Assembly (NCBI GenBank): GCA_029762595.1
Contig: JARVGJ010000003.1
Coordinates: 1 to 64,000, forward strand
DNA: 64,000 bases
Source: Methanolobus sp.
GTDB lineage: Archaea > Halobacteriota > Methanosarcinia > Methanosarcinales > Methanosarcinaceae
Direction of reading: 5' to 3'
The notes under the pieces were generated by a model that was not told where the DNA came from, did no database searches, and saw nothing but the letters and a program-made list of their open reading frames with translations. The translations under genes and the position numbers were made by a program. Below are positions 54,464 through 64,000 of this stretch, piece after piece (position 1 is the first letter of the stretch; each line of letters opens with the position of its first letter).

Positions 54464-55150
54464 TCAGGATTTCCTCCCCACCACAACAAACCCATTGACC
54501 CGGTTACCGGTCCTTGTCACAAACGTATCCCTCTTGAAGAACACGACCTCAAAACCGTTCTCGATCAGTAAAAACACCAGTTCCTTCTCAGTAAAGTGAT
54601 GAGCAACATAATCACACTCACCGGTTTTCTCATCACATGCCAGAAATGAACCCTCCTCCTTTGTTACCGGCAGGTCATTGATGTAACGTTCACGATAGAT
54701 CTTTGAATGCCAGGTCTGGCCGAAATCGGCAATGTATAGACAGCTCTGCGGTTTGAGAACCCTGCATGCCTCCCGGATGATCCTGTCACGTTCTTCTTTT
54801 GAGACCACTGTGGTCAAAAAGGCCTGCATCACGGTGAGATCGAAGGTTTCATCGGGAAAGGGAAGAGCTGTGGCATTGCCCTTCAAAAAAGAAGGTGACG
54901 GGGACCAGTCTGGGCCTGATGAGTCCTTTGCCAATTCCAGCACATCTGTGTTAATGTCAATACCTGTAACCGAATAGCCATGCTTTGAAAGGGGAATGCT
55001 TACCTTTCCACAGGCACAACCAATATCAAGAACCATGGCACATGTAGGTGCATAATTATAGATAACAGGATCAAGGTCGATGGTTGCCGGAATATCCTTG
55101 CCTTTTATGCAGGGCCATGGATTCATTCGATCGTTCACTAGCTTTTTCAT
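54464..55150 (-). CDS. SAM-dependent class I methyltransferase
   Basis: The 228-residue protein has motif I VLDIGCACGKVSIPL, strand 2 ending VTGIDIN, and DLTVMQAFLTTV downstream, giving a complete small-molecule-type methyltransferase fold. It ends FVVVGRKS. It is not closely similar to the methyltransferase encoded convergently next to it. A tetranucleotide repeat lies 66-89 bases upstream of its start. Confidence 0.85.
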   Translation of the reverse strand: MKKLVNDRMNPWPCIKGKDIPATIDLDPVIYNYAPTCAMVLDIGCACGKVSIPLSKHGYSVTGIDINTDVLELAKDSSGPDWSPSPSFLKGNATALPFPDETFDLTVMQAFLTTVVSKEERDRIIREACRVLKPQSCLYIADFGQTWHSKIYRERYINDLPVTKEEGSFLACDEKTGECDYVAHHFTEKELVFLLIENGFEVVFFKRDTFVTRTGNRVNGFVVVGRKS

Positions 55151-55215
55151 ATATCCTCAGATCCGCTTTAATCCCCACCCACATGAGGAGACTTCTGGTT
55201 TTATGAAAGATCCAT

Positions 55216-55239
55216 ATTCATTCATTCATTCATTCATTC
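55216..55239. repeat. (ATTC)6 microsatellite
   Basis: Six perfect ATTC units lie upstream of the minus-strand methyltransferase start (55150), in the 106-base gap before it. Slippage there could alter promoter spacing. Confidence 0.9.
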
Positions 55240-55256
55240 ATTTAATCTTAGTCGGT

Positions 55257-56369
55257 TTAGATCACAAACCCGGAAGTATCTTCAACCATACCCAGGCCAC
55301 TTCCTGTTTCTTCCAGTGTTATGATCTTATCCTCAGTCTCGATCCTCAGGTCCACCACGTCCACAAGGTTCTCTATATAGCTGAAATTGAAATTCTTCGT
55401 GAAACTGAAGGATTGCCTGCAATAACTCCTGGTAACCACAAAAACACGGAAGTCCTCAGTGGTGATGACCCATCTCTTATCACCTTTTTCAGAAGGATAC
55501 TCGTGCACCATTGCCTTTTTGAAATTATGCATTTGCTTTGTAGTTGCATCGTAAAAGCTCATGAAATTCCGTATCTCATATTCCAATCCTATGACGCCTA
55601 TGTTTGATGTGTAGTAGGTCAGTACAGACCCATTGGTAAAAATGATCCGTGACCATTTCCAGGGAAGCAAAGGGCCAATAACGATCACTTTCTGTACATA
55701 GCACTTCCCGGAGAAATCCTTCCCGAAAAGTTCACCATTGAAATCAAAATACAGATTTGCCACCCTGTATCCGAAAAGACCCTTGAAGTTCTCCATCAGT
55801 TCCGTATTGTATATGTCCTCTTGAGGCTCATCTATATCCAGAGAACAGATAATCCCATCGGCATTGGTGATCTTAAGCTTATATTTAGGAAAAGAACCAT
55901 GGAAACATGCCTGAATATTCTTGTTTGAACAGGAAACTCTATTGTTTTTCACCTTAATTGACCCAAGATCATCTGTGATCTTCCTGTAAACTTCATCGTA
56001 TGCCCAACAAACGCAATAACCCTCTATTCTGTCATCTACTATCCGACTACCCTCCACATACCTGCCATTGACCTCTATATCTCCGGTGCTTCTACCGAAC
56101 ATGTAGAAGAACTGGCGTCTTGAACCGTCATCGGAAGTGAATTTCATGAACCAGTACTCTTTCCCGAAAAGAGGAAGGTTCTCAAATGAAAAAAGAAGGT
56201 CGTCTACACCTTTATTATCCCCTTTCTTAAGTAATAGCTTTTCTACATTATTCTTGCTTTCTTTAATTTTCTCAATTGATGCAACAAATGCTTTCTTTTC
56301 AGGCTCAGGTAACTCTGTGATGTAGTCATTCCTTTCCTTCGTGAAACCTGGAAGCCTGCCCTTTTGCAC
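55257..56369 (-). CDS. unknown protein, possible lipocalin-fold CrtC/AttH type
   Basis: The 370-residue soluble protein has no signal peptide or membrane helix and is rich in beta-strand patterns. Segments such as GRYVEGSRIVDDRIEGY, GKCYVQKVIVIGPLLPWKWS and the terminal GMVEDTSGFVI faintly recall the lipocalin-like halves of the CrtC/AttH group. The match is weak and by eye only. The N-terminal 60 residues are charged and helical. No catalytic motif could be identified, so the function is unknown. Confidence 0.55.
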   Translation of the reverse strand: MQKGRLPGFTKERNDYITELPEPEKKAFVASIEKIKESKNNVEKLLLKKGDNKGVDDLLFSFENLPLFGKEYWFMKFTSDDGSRRQFFYMFGRSTGDIEVNGRYVEGSRIVDDRIEGYCVCWAYDEVYRKITDDLGSIKVKNNRVSCSNKNIQACFHGSFPKYKLKITNADGIICSLDIDEPQEDIYNTELMENFKGLFGYRVANLYFDFNGELFGKDFSGKCYVQKVIVIGPLLPWKWSRIIFTNGSVLTYYTSNIGVIGLEYEIRNFMSFYDATTKQMHNFKKAMVHEYPSEKGDKRWVITTEDFRVFVVTRSYCRQSFSFTKNFNFSYIENLVDVVDLRIETEDKIITLEETGSGLGMVEDTSGFVI

Positions 56370-56569
56370 TATAAGAACACCCCGCTGTTCTTATTTTCAG
56401 TCGGTTTGATATGGTTTTTCATGTTTGCTATATTAATGCAGCCAGTACTTAATTATATATGCTGAGCCCATTGAAATTACAAATTTCCTAATACGTACTA
56501 TAGACTGAAACTGTATTAATAATGACTTGTGAATAAAAAAACAGATAATAAAAAAACAAAGTACATATC

Positions 56570-56914
56570 TTACGCTTCTGCACTGACCGTTGTATTGTTT
56601 TTAGATAACAGCATCTGCTCAGCCTGGTTCCGGCACTCGTTCATGATGTGCTTTGGAATCATTTTCATGACAAATATAAATCCCAGCGGGATAAGGATAA
56701 TATCATCAATAATACCCAGAACAGGAACAAAGCAGGGAATGAGATCAATGGGACTTAAGACATAAATGACCACAAAAGCTGCAAACAGTCTCGTATAAAG
56801 AGGCAGGTCAGACCTTTTACTGGCCAGGGATAATGTCTTTGTGTGTAATTGAAGCTTGTAGAACCTTCCTTTCAACAGAGCTTTCAGGACCATTGTAATA
56901 ATGCCCATTGCCAT
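56570..56914 (-). CDS. DUF1232 (YkvA-like) membrane protein
   Basis: The 114-residue protein has the DUF1232 core, a membrane-embedded motif YVLSPIDLIPCFVPVLGIIDD with two helices. Its function is not known in any organism. It is the last gene on the strand of the RND, COG1361 and TrmB group, 58 bases after the regulator, and may belong to that operon. Confidence 0.85.
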   Translation of the reverse strand: MAMGIITMVLKALLKGRFYKLQLHTKTLSLASKRSDLPLYTRLFAAFVVIYVLSPIDLIPCFVPVLGIIDDIILIPLGFIFVMKMIPKHIMNECRNQAEQMLLSKNNTTVSAEA

Positions 56915-56972
56915 ACCTCCTTAAAATCAACTTATCAGTTAAAGTCTTATTGCACATATTGAAATTAACGAC

Positions 56973-57767
56973 TTAAATATCGATCGGAGATGAAGCTTCC
57001 CATTCAGTATCAATGAAATGCTTGAATATCTGGACATGCTCTTTCCCGTTATACCACGTTGCATTAAGGTTAATGGGGACAACATCTTCCTTGATTGTAA
57101 TGACAAGTATTTCCCTGTTGTCGATGACAAGTATTCCACCTTTAAGAGGATTAGATTTGCTGTCATTGCTGTATGTTCTGACCTGCACCCCGGGTAACTC
57201 CCCCACAATTTCTTTTACGTTGCTTTTGTCACGTCCGGTTAACTTGATATTTACACCCTGGCCTATCTTTTTGCGGACTGTTTCTTTTATATTGTCCATA
57301 ATGGGATAGATTTTTGTCACTTCATACAAAGAAGGGTATGAAGAAGCGAATATGATCTCATTTTCAGCCGATTCCAGCATATGGATGATTTTATCATTCA
57401 CATTCTTCACACCACTTATGTTCCACACAGAATCTTCTTCCTTTTCTACCTCCCTGGCATTATATATAGTCTTTAACTGTTCCAGGGAATATTCAATTGC
57501 CTCTTCATAATCTGCCTTCAGCTTATTGATAATGACATTCGGGGCCAGTGCTTTATAACGCATAGGCTTGGTATTCTGGGTCTCGATCACTCCCCTGTCA
57601 TCAAGCCTGTTGATCACTCCGTACACAGCAGAGCGAGGTATCCCTGAAAGCGCATGTATATCCGCTGCAGTTCCACTTCCGTACTGAGTGAGTGCAATAA
57701 GCACCTTTGACTCGTAGGAAGTAAGACCAAGTTGCTGGAGTGAGTCTATCAATTCTTTCATTGTCAT
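56973..57767 (-). CDS. TrmB-family transcriptional regulator
   Basis: The 264-residue protein has the TrmB winged helix at the N-terminus (LGLTSYESKVLIALTQYG, then SGIPRSAVYGVINRLDDRGV). A helical linker leads to a C-terminal effector-type domain (about 110-264). In related proteins that domain binds sugars or other small molecules. It is encoded 20 bases after the COG1361 gene of the RND operon and probably controls it in response to an unknown ligand. Confidence 0.9.
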   Translation of the reverse strand: MTMKELIDSLQQLGLTSYESKVLIALTQYGSGTAADIHALSGIPRSAVYGVINRLDDRGVIETQNTKPMRYKALAPNVIINKLKADYEEAIEYSLEQLKTIYNAREVEKEEDSVWNISGVKNVNDKIIHMLESAENEIIFASSYPSLYEVTKIYPIMDNIKETVRKKIGQGVNIKLTGRDKSNVKEIVGELPGVQVRTYSNDSKSNPLKGGILVIDNREILVITIKEDVVPINLNATWYNGKEHVQIFKHFIDTEWEASSPIDI

Positions 57768-57787
57768 ACTTACGTGTCACCAATCTA

Positions 57788-58867
57788 TTAATGATTTCTC
57801 TTCTTCTTCCTTATCATATATGCTGGTGTTCCGATGATACCCACCATGAACAATAGTCCCACCATTAATGATGCATTGTCTTTCACTTTTTCACTCATAG
57901 ATACGGCAGGCTCTACATCAATTGGTACCTTCATACCTTTTGAATATCTGGTGCTATCTTGTATGTCTTTATATTTGACCTCGCTATTGACCGAATATTC
58001 CTTTACTGTTGCATCATCTGCTACCTTTACTGTGAATAATGCAGTCCTGGATTCTCCGGGGTAGATATCACCCAGATAAGCCTGATCATCTGTTGTGGAA
58101 AATGGGTCTACAGCACTGATCCTGGCAACACACTCACGTGCAACTTGTTCTCCACTGTTGGTATAAGTGACCTTAATGATGTCTTTGTTTCCTGCATTAA
58201 GCTCAGATACAACATCTGTGACCTTAAAGTAAGGCTCTTCCTTAACAACGATATTAAGGAACATTGTCTGGTTCATTTCCTCATACCAATAATATGTATC
58301 TCCATAGGGAGGAGTTACTGCAGAATCCTTCTGATACCTATAAGAGATATGCAGCATTAAGGGATAAGTGCCAGCTTTTGCATTATCTTGCACCTTTATA
58401 GGAAAGCCTGCAGGCATTCCCAGGGATTTGCCTGCGCTCAACGAGCCCAGAAGAAGGGTATCAAGTTTAATATCTACAGGAGTATTTGGATCTGCAACGG
58501 AAAGTGTTGCAGTCATAGAATCTGCCTTTGTGATGGTCCTGTCAGATAGCAGTTCATTAGCTACAAAAGTCCGGGTGAGGGTTTCTCCATATTGGGCAAT
58601 ATCATCGTCTATCTGTTTTGTATTGGCTTCAAACCCAGTGATCTGTCCATCGTTCATTATATTGATATTGAGGACTGCGTCTTCTCCCCTATTGAACACA
58701 TTATCACAGGCAATATTGGCTTTAAGGTCTGCAGACCCATATACATCATAATAATCGTTCTTTATTGCATGTATAACGTCCTCATCTATACCTGCAGAAA
58801 CGATCTGCACACAACTTAACAATATGATAGTAACCAGAAGTAGCTTTGTTCTTTTATTTATGATCAT
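57788..58867 (-). CDS. COG1361 surface protein paired with RND transporter
   Basis: The 359-residue protein has a signal peptide (about 5-26), two or three CARDB/COG1361-like beta domains and a C-terminal membrane helix followed by RKKKRNH. Its start overlaps the RND gene by four bases, so the two are translationally coupled. This repeats the arrangement seen in the MacB-type systems of this window, with a different transporter class. A bridging or substrate-capturing role is inferred from context. Confidence 0.82.
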   Translation of the reverse strand: MIINKRTKLLLVTIILLSCVQIVSAGIDEDVIHAIKNDYYDVYGSADLKANIACDNVFNRGEDAVLNINIMNDGQITGFEANTKQIDDDIAQYGETLTRTFVANELLSDRTITKADSMTATLSVADPNTPVDIKLDTLLLGSLSAGKSLGMPAGFPIKVQDNAKAGTYPLMLHISYRYQKDSAVTPPYGDTYYWYEEMNQTMFLNIVVKEEPYFKVTDVVSELNAGNKDIIKVTYTNSGEQVARECVARISAVDPFSTTDDQAYLGDIYPGESRTALFTVKVADDATVKEYSVNSEVKYKDIQDSTRYSKGMKVPIDVEPAVSMSEKVKDNASLMVGLLFMVGIIGTPAYMIRKKKRNH

Positions 58868-61164
58868 GTACTCACCATTTTATTTTCAATTTCTTTTTCA
58901 GATGCTTTGCGTGCCGTTCTCCATTTGTCCAGATTGACCATTATAGGTGGTAGAACCACGATGGTACTGAACAACGAGAATGCTACAGCTATTACTGTAA
59001 CGATCCCGAAATCGCGGATCATTGGGAAGGATGAGATAATAAGGGCTGAAAACCCGAATATTACAGTGAAGCCTGATGCAAGAATTGCTTGGCCTATCCT
59101 GGATGCAGCAGTTTCCATGGCTTCAAAAGGATCCATTCCCTTCTCCCTTTCCTCAAAATACCGCTCAAGCATAAGTATAGTGAACTCTGCACCAATACCG
59201 ATAGCAAGTGCACCAAGTGTAGCTGTCAGTGGATTGTATTCCATACCCAGTAGATGCATCACGCCTCCCAGCCAGCCCGTGACCATGACAATAGGCAGTA
59301 TTGTTGCGACCGTCTTCAGCCAGTCCCTGAAGACCAGTAGCATACCTCCAAAGATAATGGCTATTCCCAGATGGTGCATAGTAGTCCTTCCGGATGTGAG
59401 AGCATCTATTACAGATGTTGTCGCAACTTTTGGTCCTGTGATAGTAACAGATACCCCGGGTGGCGGTTCATACCACAACAGATCACTCTCGACTGAGTCT
59501 ATAAGGCTGGCTAACTCTTTGGTTTTAAGTCCTTCTTCAAGATTGAGATTCAGAACTCCCAGATTGCCGCCTTCTATATACTGGTCAATGACAATGGAGG
59601 GCATAGTACCAGTAACAGTGAGGATCGTATACTTGTCAGATGGTATCGAGCCATATATAGAATAAATAAATGAGCCAATGCTATCGGATGACTTGATATG
59701 GCTGTGGCTTTCCTCTGCCACATACCCGAAATCTACCATCCATTGCACCACACCAGGATCAAGTATATCTTCTGCTTTGATGATTATATTGAGCTGGTCT
59801 GAACCGCCGGTGATCCTGTTCAGCTTGTTAAGATCCTGCAGGGCCTGCATGTCAGGAGGGACAAAGTCCTTTGTATCTGTCTGTACACCCACACGCTCAT
59901 CTGCATATAATCCTGCAACAGCCAGGACAGTTGCAAGTACGATAATGATCATTGGATTCCTTGCCATGAATAAAGAAACCCTGACTATGGACTTGCCCAG
60001 GGGAGAGTCATCATTACCTTGTTTCATTTCGGGCTTTTTTGCTATGCCCTTCTTCCTGTTTAAGGCCCTTCTGTCAAGAACATATAACAGAGGCACAAGG
60101 ACGAAGACCGAAACAAGATAGCAAAGAACAGTCCCTACAATGCTCATTTTACCAAAGTCCGCCACCATTGGAACCGGGGATATTAGAAGGGCAACAAACC
60201 CAAGCAAGGTAGCTACAACCGCTGTCCCTACTGCTGGACCGGTATGCTTAACGGTATTGATTATGGCCTCTTCTGCAGACTCCCCTTTTGCAAGCTCTTC
60301 TTCCGCACGATTATGGAACTGTATCGCATAGTCCACTCCCAGACCGATCAGAATAGGGAATACTGCCATGGAAGCCATGGTCATGGGAATGCTCATGAGT
60401 CCCATTGCACCAAAGGTCCATATAAGACCCACAAGGACAACTGGCACCGGAAGCAGACACCACCTTACATGGCGGAATACCATGAGCAGAGCAAATACCA
60501 TAAGGATAAAAGCCAGCATTAACATATACATAAGACTGGCAGTCATCTCCTCTTCCATTGCGATCATAAATGCCGGTTCACCGGTAGCTGTAACCGTTGT
60601 GCCTGGAGGAAAGTCCACCACTTCCAGGGTCCTTTGGATCTCATGAAGTAATCTTTTCTTATTCGTATCACTGATGCTTCCAGGCATCTGGATTATGATT
60701 AGGGTATGCTGTTCATCGGGCATCAATTGTTTGACATATGACTCTGGCAGTTTGTCGATCAAAGCAACTAAGGCAGGATCAGCAGGTATTTCAGAACGCC
60801 CTGTTGCTGAATAGGCTGCACTTTTGATAAGTGATGCCATGCTCATTACATTCTCAACATCCTTGTCCCGCTCAATGATCTGGGCAAAGTCATTAATTGA
60901 CCCCAGTATATGAGCATCCATCACGTTGTCCGATCCCACAAGAACTACAAGCACCTCATTGCCGAAGTTTTTCTTGTACAGGTGGTCTTAGTCCTGATAG
61001 ATCAATGAATCCTTTTTGACGAATGTGTCTATACCGCTCTTGTGTTCGATCATGCCTGCGCCATAAAGTGATACGAACATCATGGCTATAGCTATCAAAA
61101 TGATGAGCTTGGGGCTTTTCTCTATGAAAGTACCGATTTTACTATAGATTGTTTTTGCAGACAT
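58864..61164 (-). pseudogene. HAE3-type RND transporter interrupted by an in-frame TAA
   Basis: A single frame of 766 codons encodes an RND/MMPL-like exporter with two sets of six membrane helices and two large outer loops, the archaeal HAE3 type. It starts at 61164 (MSAKTIYSKIGTF), and codon 59 is TAA (60988-60990), between IYQD and DHLYKKNFGNEV. Both flanks read naturally, so one base change in an original codon, probably Tyr, is enough. Reinitiation at a downstream GTG (60954) could yield a truncated protein that lacks the first helix. Without the stop the gene would be intact and first in the operon. Confidence 0.8.
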
Positions 61165-61457
61165 CTTTGTTAGTATAACAATACTAACAAAATATATAGT
61201 TAATGGGTGACAACAATTAAGAAATAGCAAATGAAATAAATAGAAGCTACATTGCACATCATAGATCCAATTACCCAAAAAAGCAATCCGAGAAAAGTCA
61301 TCTGCATTTCAATTACCAGTTTCATTGGAATATCGAAATGAGAGATTATCAGAACTTAATAGAAAGCTTGTAACCAACATTTTTAATATAATCGTCTGCT
61401 TTTCTAACACTTAAATATCTACAGACCTTAGCATATTTCAAATCCGAGGAACTTACG

Positions 61458-61739
61458 ATGATCACCAAAGAAGAAGTAGAACACGTAGGCTGGCTCTCAC
61501 GTATCGAGATTGACGCAAAACAGTCCGATTCTTATGCAGAGAAGCTTAACTCCGTACTGGACTATTTCGGACAGCTCGACGAGGTCGATACCGAAGATAT
61601 AGCACCCACATACCACATAGCGGACATTGTTAACGTTTTCAGGGAAGACGAAGTAACAGAATCACTGTCGCAGAAAGAAGTACTTGCAAACACCGAAAAC
61701 AAGCAGGAAGGCAACTTCAAGGCCCCGAGGATCATGTGA
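61458..61739 (+). CDS. gatC: aspartyl/glutamyl-tRNA amidotransferase subunit C
   Basis: The 93-residue GatC subunit stabilises the amidotransferase that converts Asp-tRNA(Asn) or Glu-tRNA(Gln) to the amidated form. The family pattern EEVEHVGWLSRIEI near the N-terminus and the C-terminal LANTENKQEGNFKAPRIM are clear. A gagga site precedes the ATG. It is followed ten bases later by gatA. Confidence 0.93.
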   Translation: MITKEEVEHVGWLSRIEIDAKQSDSYAEKLNSVLDYFGQLDEVDTEDIAPTYHIADIVNVFREDEVTESLSQKEVLANTENKQEGNFKAPRIM

Positions 61740-61748
61740 GGTTTGCAT

Positions 61749-63176
61749 ATGGCAGCATGGACAGATATTTCAGTCATCAGGCAGAAGATCACAGACTCTT
61801 CAGCAGAAGAGGTCACATCTTCTTATATTGAAACCATTGGCAAGAGCAAGATAAATGGCTTCACGACCCTCTGGGATGAAGCTATCAACGTAGCCCGCAA
61901 GATCGATGCAAACGGCCATGATGGGGCCCTGGCAGGCATACCGATAGCTATCAAGGAGAACATATCCACAAAAGGACTATCCACCACCTGCTCATCAAAG
62001 ATACTTCAGGGATATGTACCGCCATACGATGCACATGTCATCGAGAGATTAAAGGAGGCAGGTGCAGTGATCCTTGGAAAGACAAATATGGACGAGTTTG
62101 CCATGGGCACATCCACAGAATCCAGCTATTACGGACCCACTTTAAATCCGTGGGACCATGAAAGGGTGCCCGGGGGTTCTTCAGGAGGTAGCGCCGCTGT
62201 GGTTGCGGCAGGTGAGGCACCGGCCTCCCTTGGATCTGACACCGGAGGATCGGTCAGATGTCCGGCAGCATTCTGTGGCGTGGTAGGACTAAAACCGACA
62301 TATGGATGCATCTCAAGGTATGGACTCATCTCCTATGCGAACTCACTGGAGCAGATTGGTCCCCTGGCAACAAATGTGGCAGATGTAGCAGCACTTATGG
62401 ATGTAGTTGCAGGATATGATCACAGGGACAGCACATCCATCAACCGGGATAACACTTACAGCGATGCCCTGAAGGATGATGTCAAAGGACTGAAGATCGG
62501 CGTACCTGAGGAGTACTTCGCAGAGGGTATCGATGAGAAGGTTAAAGCTGCAGTATGGGACAGCATCTCAAAATTCGAGGAGATGGGAGCTACTTATGAA
62601 AAGATATCCATGCCACATACAAAATACGCCCTTGCAGCATACTACATCATAGCCATGAGCGAGGCTTCTTCAAACCTTGCACGTTTTGACGGTACAAGAT
62701 ACGGCTACCGTGCAGATGGTGAGAACTGGCATGTCATGGCATCAAAGACACGTGCACAAGGATTCGGTGCAGAGGTCAAGCGCAGGATACTGCTTGGGAC
62801 CTACGCACTTTCGGCAGGTTACCATGACAAGTACTATCTTAAGGCTTTGAAAGTTCGCACCCTTGTAAAACAGGACTTTGACAGGGCACTTGCAAACGTT
62901 GATGTGCTCATGGGACCGACAATGCCTGCACCAGCTTTTAAGATAGGGGAAAAGATAGAGGATCCGCTTTCACTCTATCTTACAGATGTTAACACCGTGC
63001 CCATAAACCTGGCAGGCGTGCCCTCCATCTCAGTACCATGCGGACTTGCAGACGGAATGCCCGTGGGACTCCAGATAATCGGTAAGCACTTCGATGAGAA
63101 CACTATCATCAGGGCAGCCTACAGCTTTGAGCAAAATACAGACCATCACAACAAAAGACCTCCGGAGGTGGCATAA
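61749..63176 (+). CDS. gatA: aspartyl/glutamyl-tRNA amidotransferase subunit A
   Basis: GatA is the glutaminase of the GatCAB complex. The amidase signature region carries the catalytic Lys-Ser-Ser triad ([10 protein letters not shown], then [12 protein letters not shown] and [12 protein letters not shown]). Length is about 475 residues. The ATG at 61749 is chosen because gaggt lies just upstream; an in-frame TTG at 61743 would add two residues. Its TAA overlaps the gatB ATG (taatg at 63174-63178), so the operon is tightly coupled. Confidence 0.96.
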   Translation: MAAWTDISVIRQKITDSSAEEVTSSYIETIGKSKINGFTTLWDEAINVARKIDANGHDGALAGIPIAIKENISTKGLSTTCSSKILQGYVPPYDAHVIERLKEAGAVILGKTNMDEFAMGTSTESSYYGPTLNPWDHERVPGGSSGGSAAVVAAGEAPASLGSDTGGSVRCPAAFCGVVGLKPTYGCISRYGLISYANSLEQIGPLATNVADVAALMDVVAGYDHRDSTSINRDNTYSDALKDDVKGLKIGVPEEYFAEGIDEKVKAAVWDSISKFEEMGATYEKISMPHTKYALAAYYIIAMSEASSNLARFDGTRYGYRADGENWHVMASKTRAQGFGAEVKRRILLGTYALSAGYHDKYYLKALKVRTLVKQDFDRALANVDVLMGPTMPAPAFKIGEKIEDPLSLYLTDVNTVPINLAGVPSISVPCGLADGMPVGLQIIGKHFDENTIIRAAYSFEQNTDHHNKRPPEVA

Positions 63177-64000
63177 TGGTTTACGAGAACCCTGACGGAG
63201 TAAGGATTGGACTGGAGGTACACGTCCAGCTGAACAAGCTGAACACAAAGCTATTCTGTGGCTGTTCCACAAAGTACCACAACTCCGAACCGAACACACA
63301 TGTATGCCCTGTATGCCTGGGGCTTCCCGGCTCATTGCCGGTCATCAATGAAAGGGCTGTGGAATTTGCCATGAAGATCGGCCTGGCCCTTAACTGCAGC
63401 ATCGTTGAGCAGACCCAGTTCCACAGGAAGAACTACTACTACCCCGACCTTCCAAAGGGTTTCCAGACAACCCAGTATGACTATCCTATCGCCGGACAGG
63501 GAAAGATAATGATAGAAGGTGAGGACGGAGAACGTGTGATAAGGATCACACGTGCCCATATGGAAGAGGATCCCGGCAGGCTGCAGCACATGGGAAGTAT
63601 AGACAGGTCCAAGGGTACGCTCATAAATTACAATAGATCCGGTATGACACTTATTGAGATCGTCAGCGAGCCGGACATGAGAAGCCCAAAGGAGGCAAGG
63701 CGCTACCTGGACAAACTCAGAAGCATCCTCGACTACCTTGACGTTTTTGACGGCGACCTGGAAGGAGCAATGAGGGTGGATGCAAATGTCTCTGTGTTTA
63801 ACGGAGAGCGCGTGGAGGTCAAGAACATATCATCCTTCAAGGGAGCTGAGAGGGCCCTGCTCTACGAGATAATGAGACAGAAGAACCACATCAGACGTGG
63901 TGGCACTATTACTTTGGAGACCAGGCACTTTGATGAGGCAAGGGGTGTGACACTTTCCATGCGTACCAAGGAAGAAGAACATGATTACCGCTACTTCCCC
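63176..64000 (+). CDS. gatB: aspartyl/glutamyl-tRNA amidotransferase subunit B, partial
   Basis: The gene begins with ATG at 63176 and is still open at the window end after 275 codons. The start [20 protein letters not shown], the zinc site CGCST...[27 protein letters not shown] and [10 protein letters not shown] are all typical of GatB, the kinase/transamidase subunit that recognises the mischarged tRNA. The C-terminal helical and tail domains lie outside the window. Confidence 0.96.
   Translation, partial: MVYENPDGVRIGLEVHVQLNKLNTKLFCGCSTKYHNSEPNTHVCPVCLGLPGSLPVINERAVEFAMKIGLALNCSIVEQTQFHRKNYYYPDLPKGFQTTQYDYPIAGQGKIMIEGEDGERVIRITRAHMEEDPGRLQHMGSIDRSKGTLINYNRSGMTLIEIVSEPDMRSPKEARRYLDKLRSILDYLDVFDGDLEGAMRVDANVSVFNGERVEVKNISSFKGAERALLYEIMRQKNHIRRGGTITLETRHFDEARGVTLSMRTKEEEHDYRYFP

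Noticed and set aside
54307-54498. Plus-strand frame of 63 residues between the methyltransferases
   Set aside because: It spans the 14-base direct repeats and runs into the convergent methyltransferase gene. No domain or binding site supports it.
55216-55239. Tetranucleotide array as a CRISPR remnant
   Set aside because: The units are four bases with no spacers, and no cas genes are present.

Overview
The window reads as chromosome of a methylotrophic or otherwise Methanosarcinales-type methanogenic archaeon; placement in Methanosarcinaceae, perhaps near Methanolobus, is inference. Support comes from a methanogenesis marker 14 gene, the methanofuran enzyme MfnB with both catalytic lysines, archaeal-type methionine adenosyltransferase, a Cdc48/VAT ATPase, a CetZ-like tubulin, an archaeal lipid UbiA prenyltransferase, GatCAB, archaeal RNA ligase partner protein, TrmB-type regulators and many surface proteins of the COG1361 S-layer-like group. 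Base composition is moderately AT-rich and intergenic DNA is strongly AT-rich. No rRNA, tRNA, CRISPR array or insertion sequence was recognised.

Layout. 0.3-5.9 kb: two sensor histidine kinases, a response regulator with an N-terminal helix-turn-helix, a winged-helix regulator and two small membrane proteins. 5.9-18 kb: three intact MacB-type ABC systems. A and B lie in tandem on the minus strand and C runs divergently on the plus strand. Each combines an ATPase, one or two permeases and a membrane-anchored COG1361 protein; C adds a Yip1-like membrane protein. 18-27 kb: an AlkD-like glycosylase, then the wreck of a LolCDE-type system: a lipoprotein with a PGF-CTERM-like tail, a permease with a frameshift and a nonsense codon, a second permease reduced to its two ends, and a frameshifted LolD-like ATPase about 5 kb away. 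Interspersed are an inorganic-pyrophosphatase-like protein, a LysE exporter, a LarA homologue, enolase, a regulator and a PPC-domain protein. 27-34.6 kb: CetZ-like protein, another COG1361 protein, a complete de novo NAD cluster (nadC divergent from nadX-nadA), a lipid prenyltransferase and S-adenosylmethionine synthesis. 34.6-46.4 kb: RNA ligase partner, Cdc48, MfnB divergent from a HisA-like barrel, an FKBP lipoprotein, thymidylate kinase, a 42-residue zinc ribbon, a DUF166 protein, a PolX with an altered polymerase site, marker 14 and thioredoxin. 46.6-56.4 kb: an Mrr-like nuclease with PH-like domains, a copper chaperone and a three-HMA copper ATPase, a radical SAM protein, a YHS-ferredoxin-FrhB fusion, two methyltransferases and a possible lipocalin-fold protein. 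56.5-61.2 kb: an operon of an RND (HAE3) transporter broken by one in-frame TAA, a COG1361 partner, a TrmB-type regulator and a DUF1232 protein. 61.4-64 kb: gatC, gatA and the start of gatB, which runs off the window.

The most interesting theme is that membrane-anchored COG1361 proteins are genetically tied to two unrelated exporter classes, MacB-type ABC (three times) and RND (once). This suggests that they serve as an archaeal counterpart of the periplasmic adaptor. Next to this live set, a LolCDE-like system with a PGF-CTERM-type lipoprotein appears to have decayed in all of its genes.
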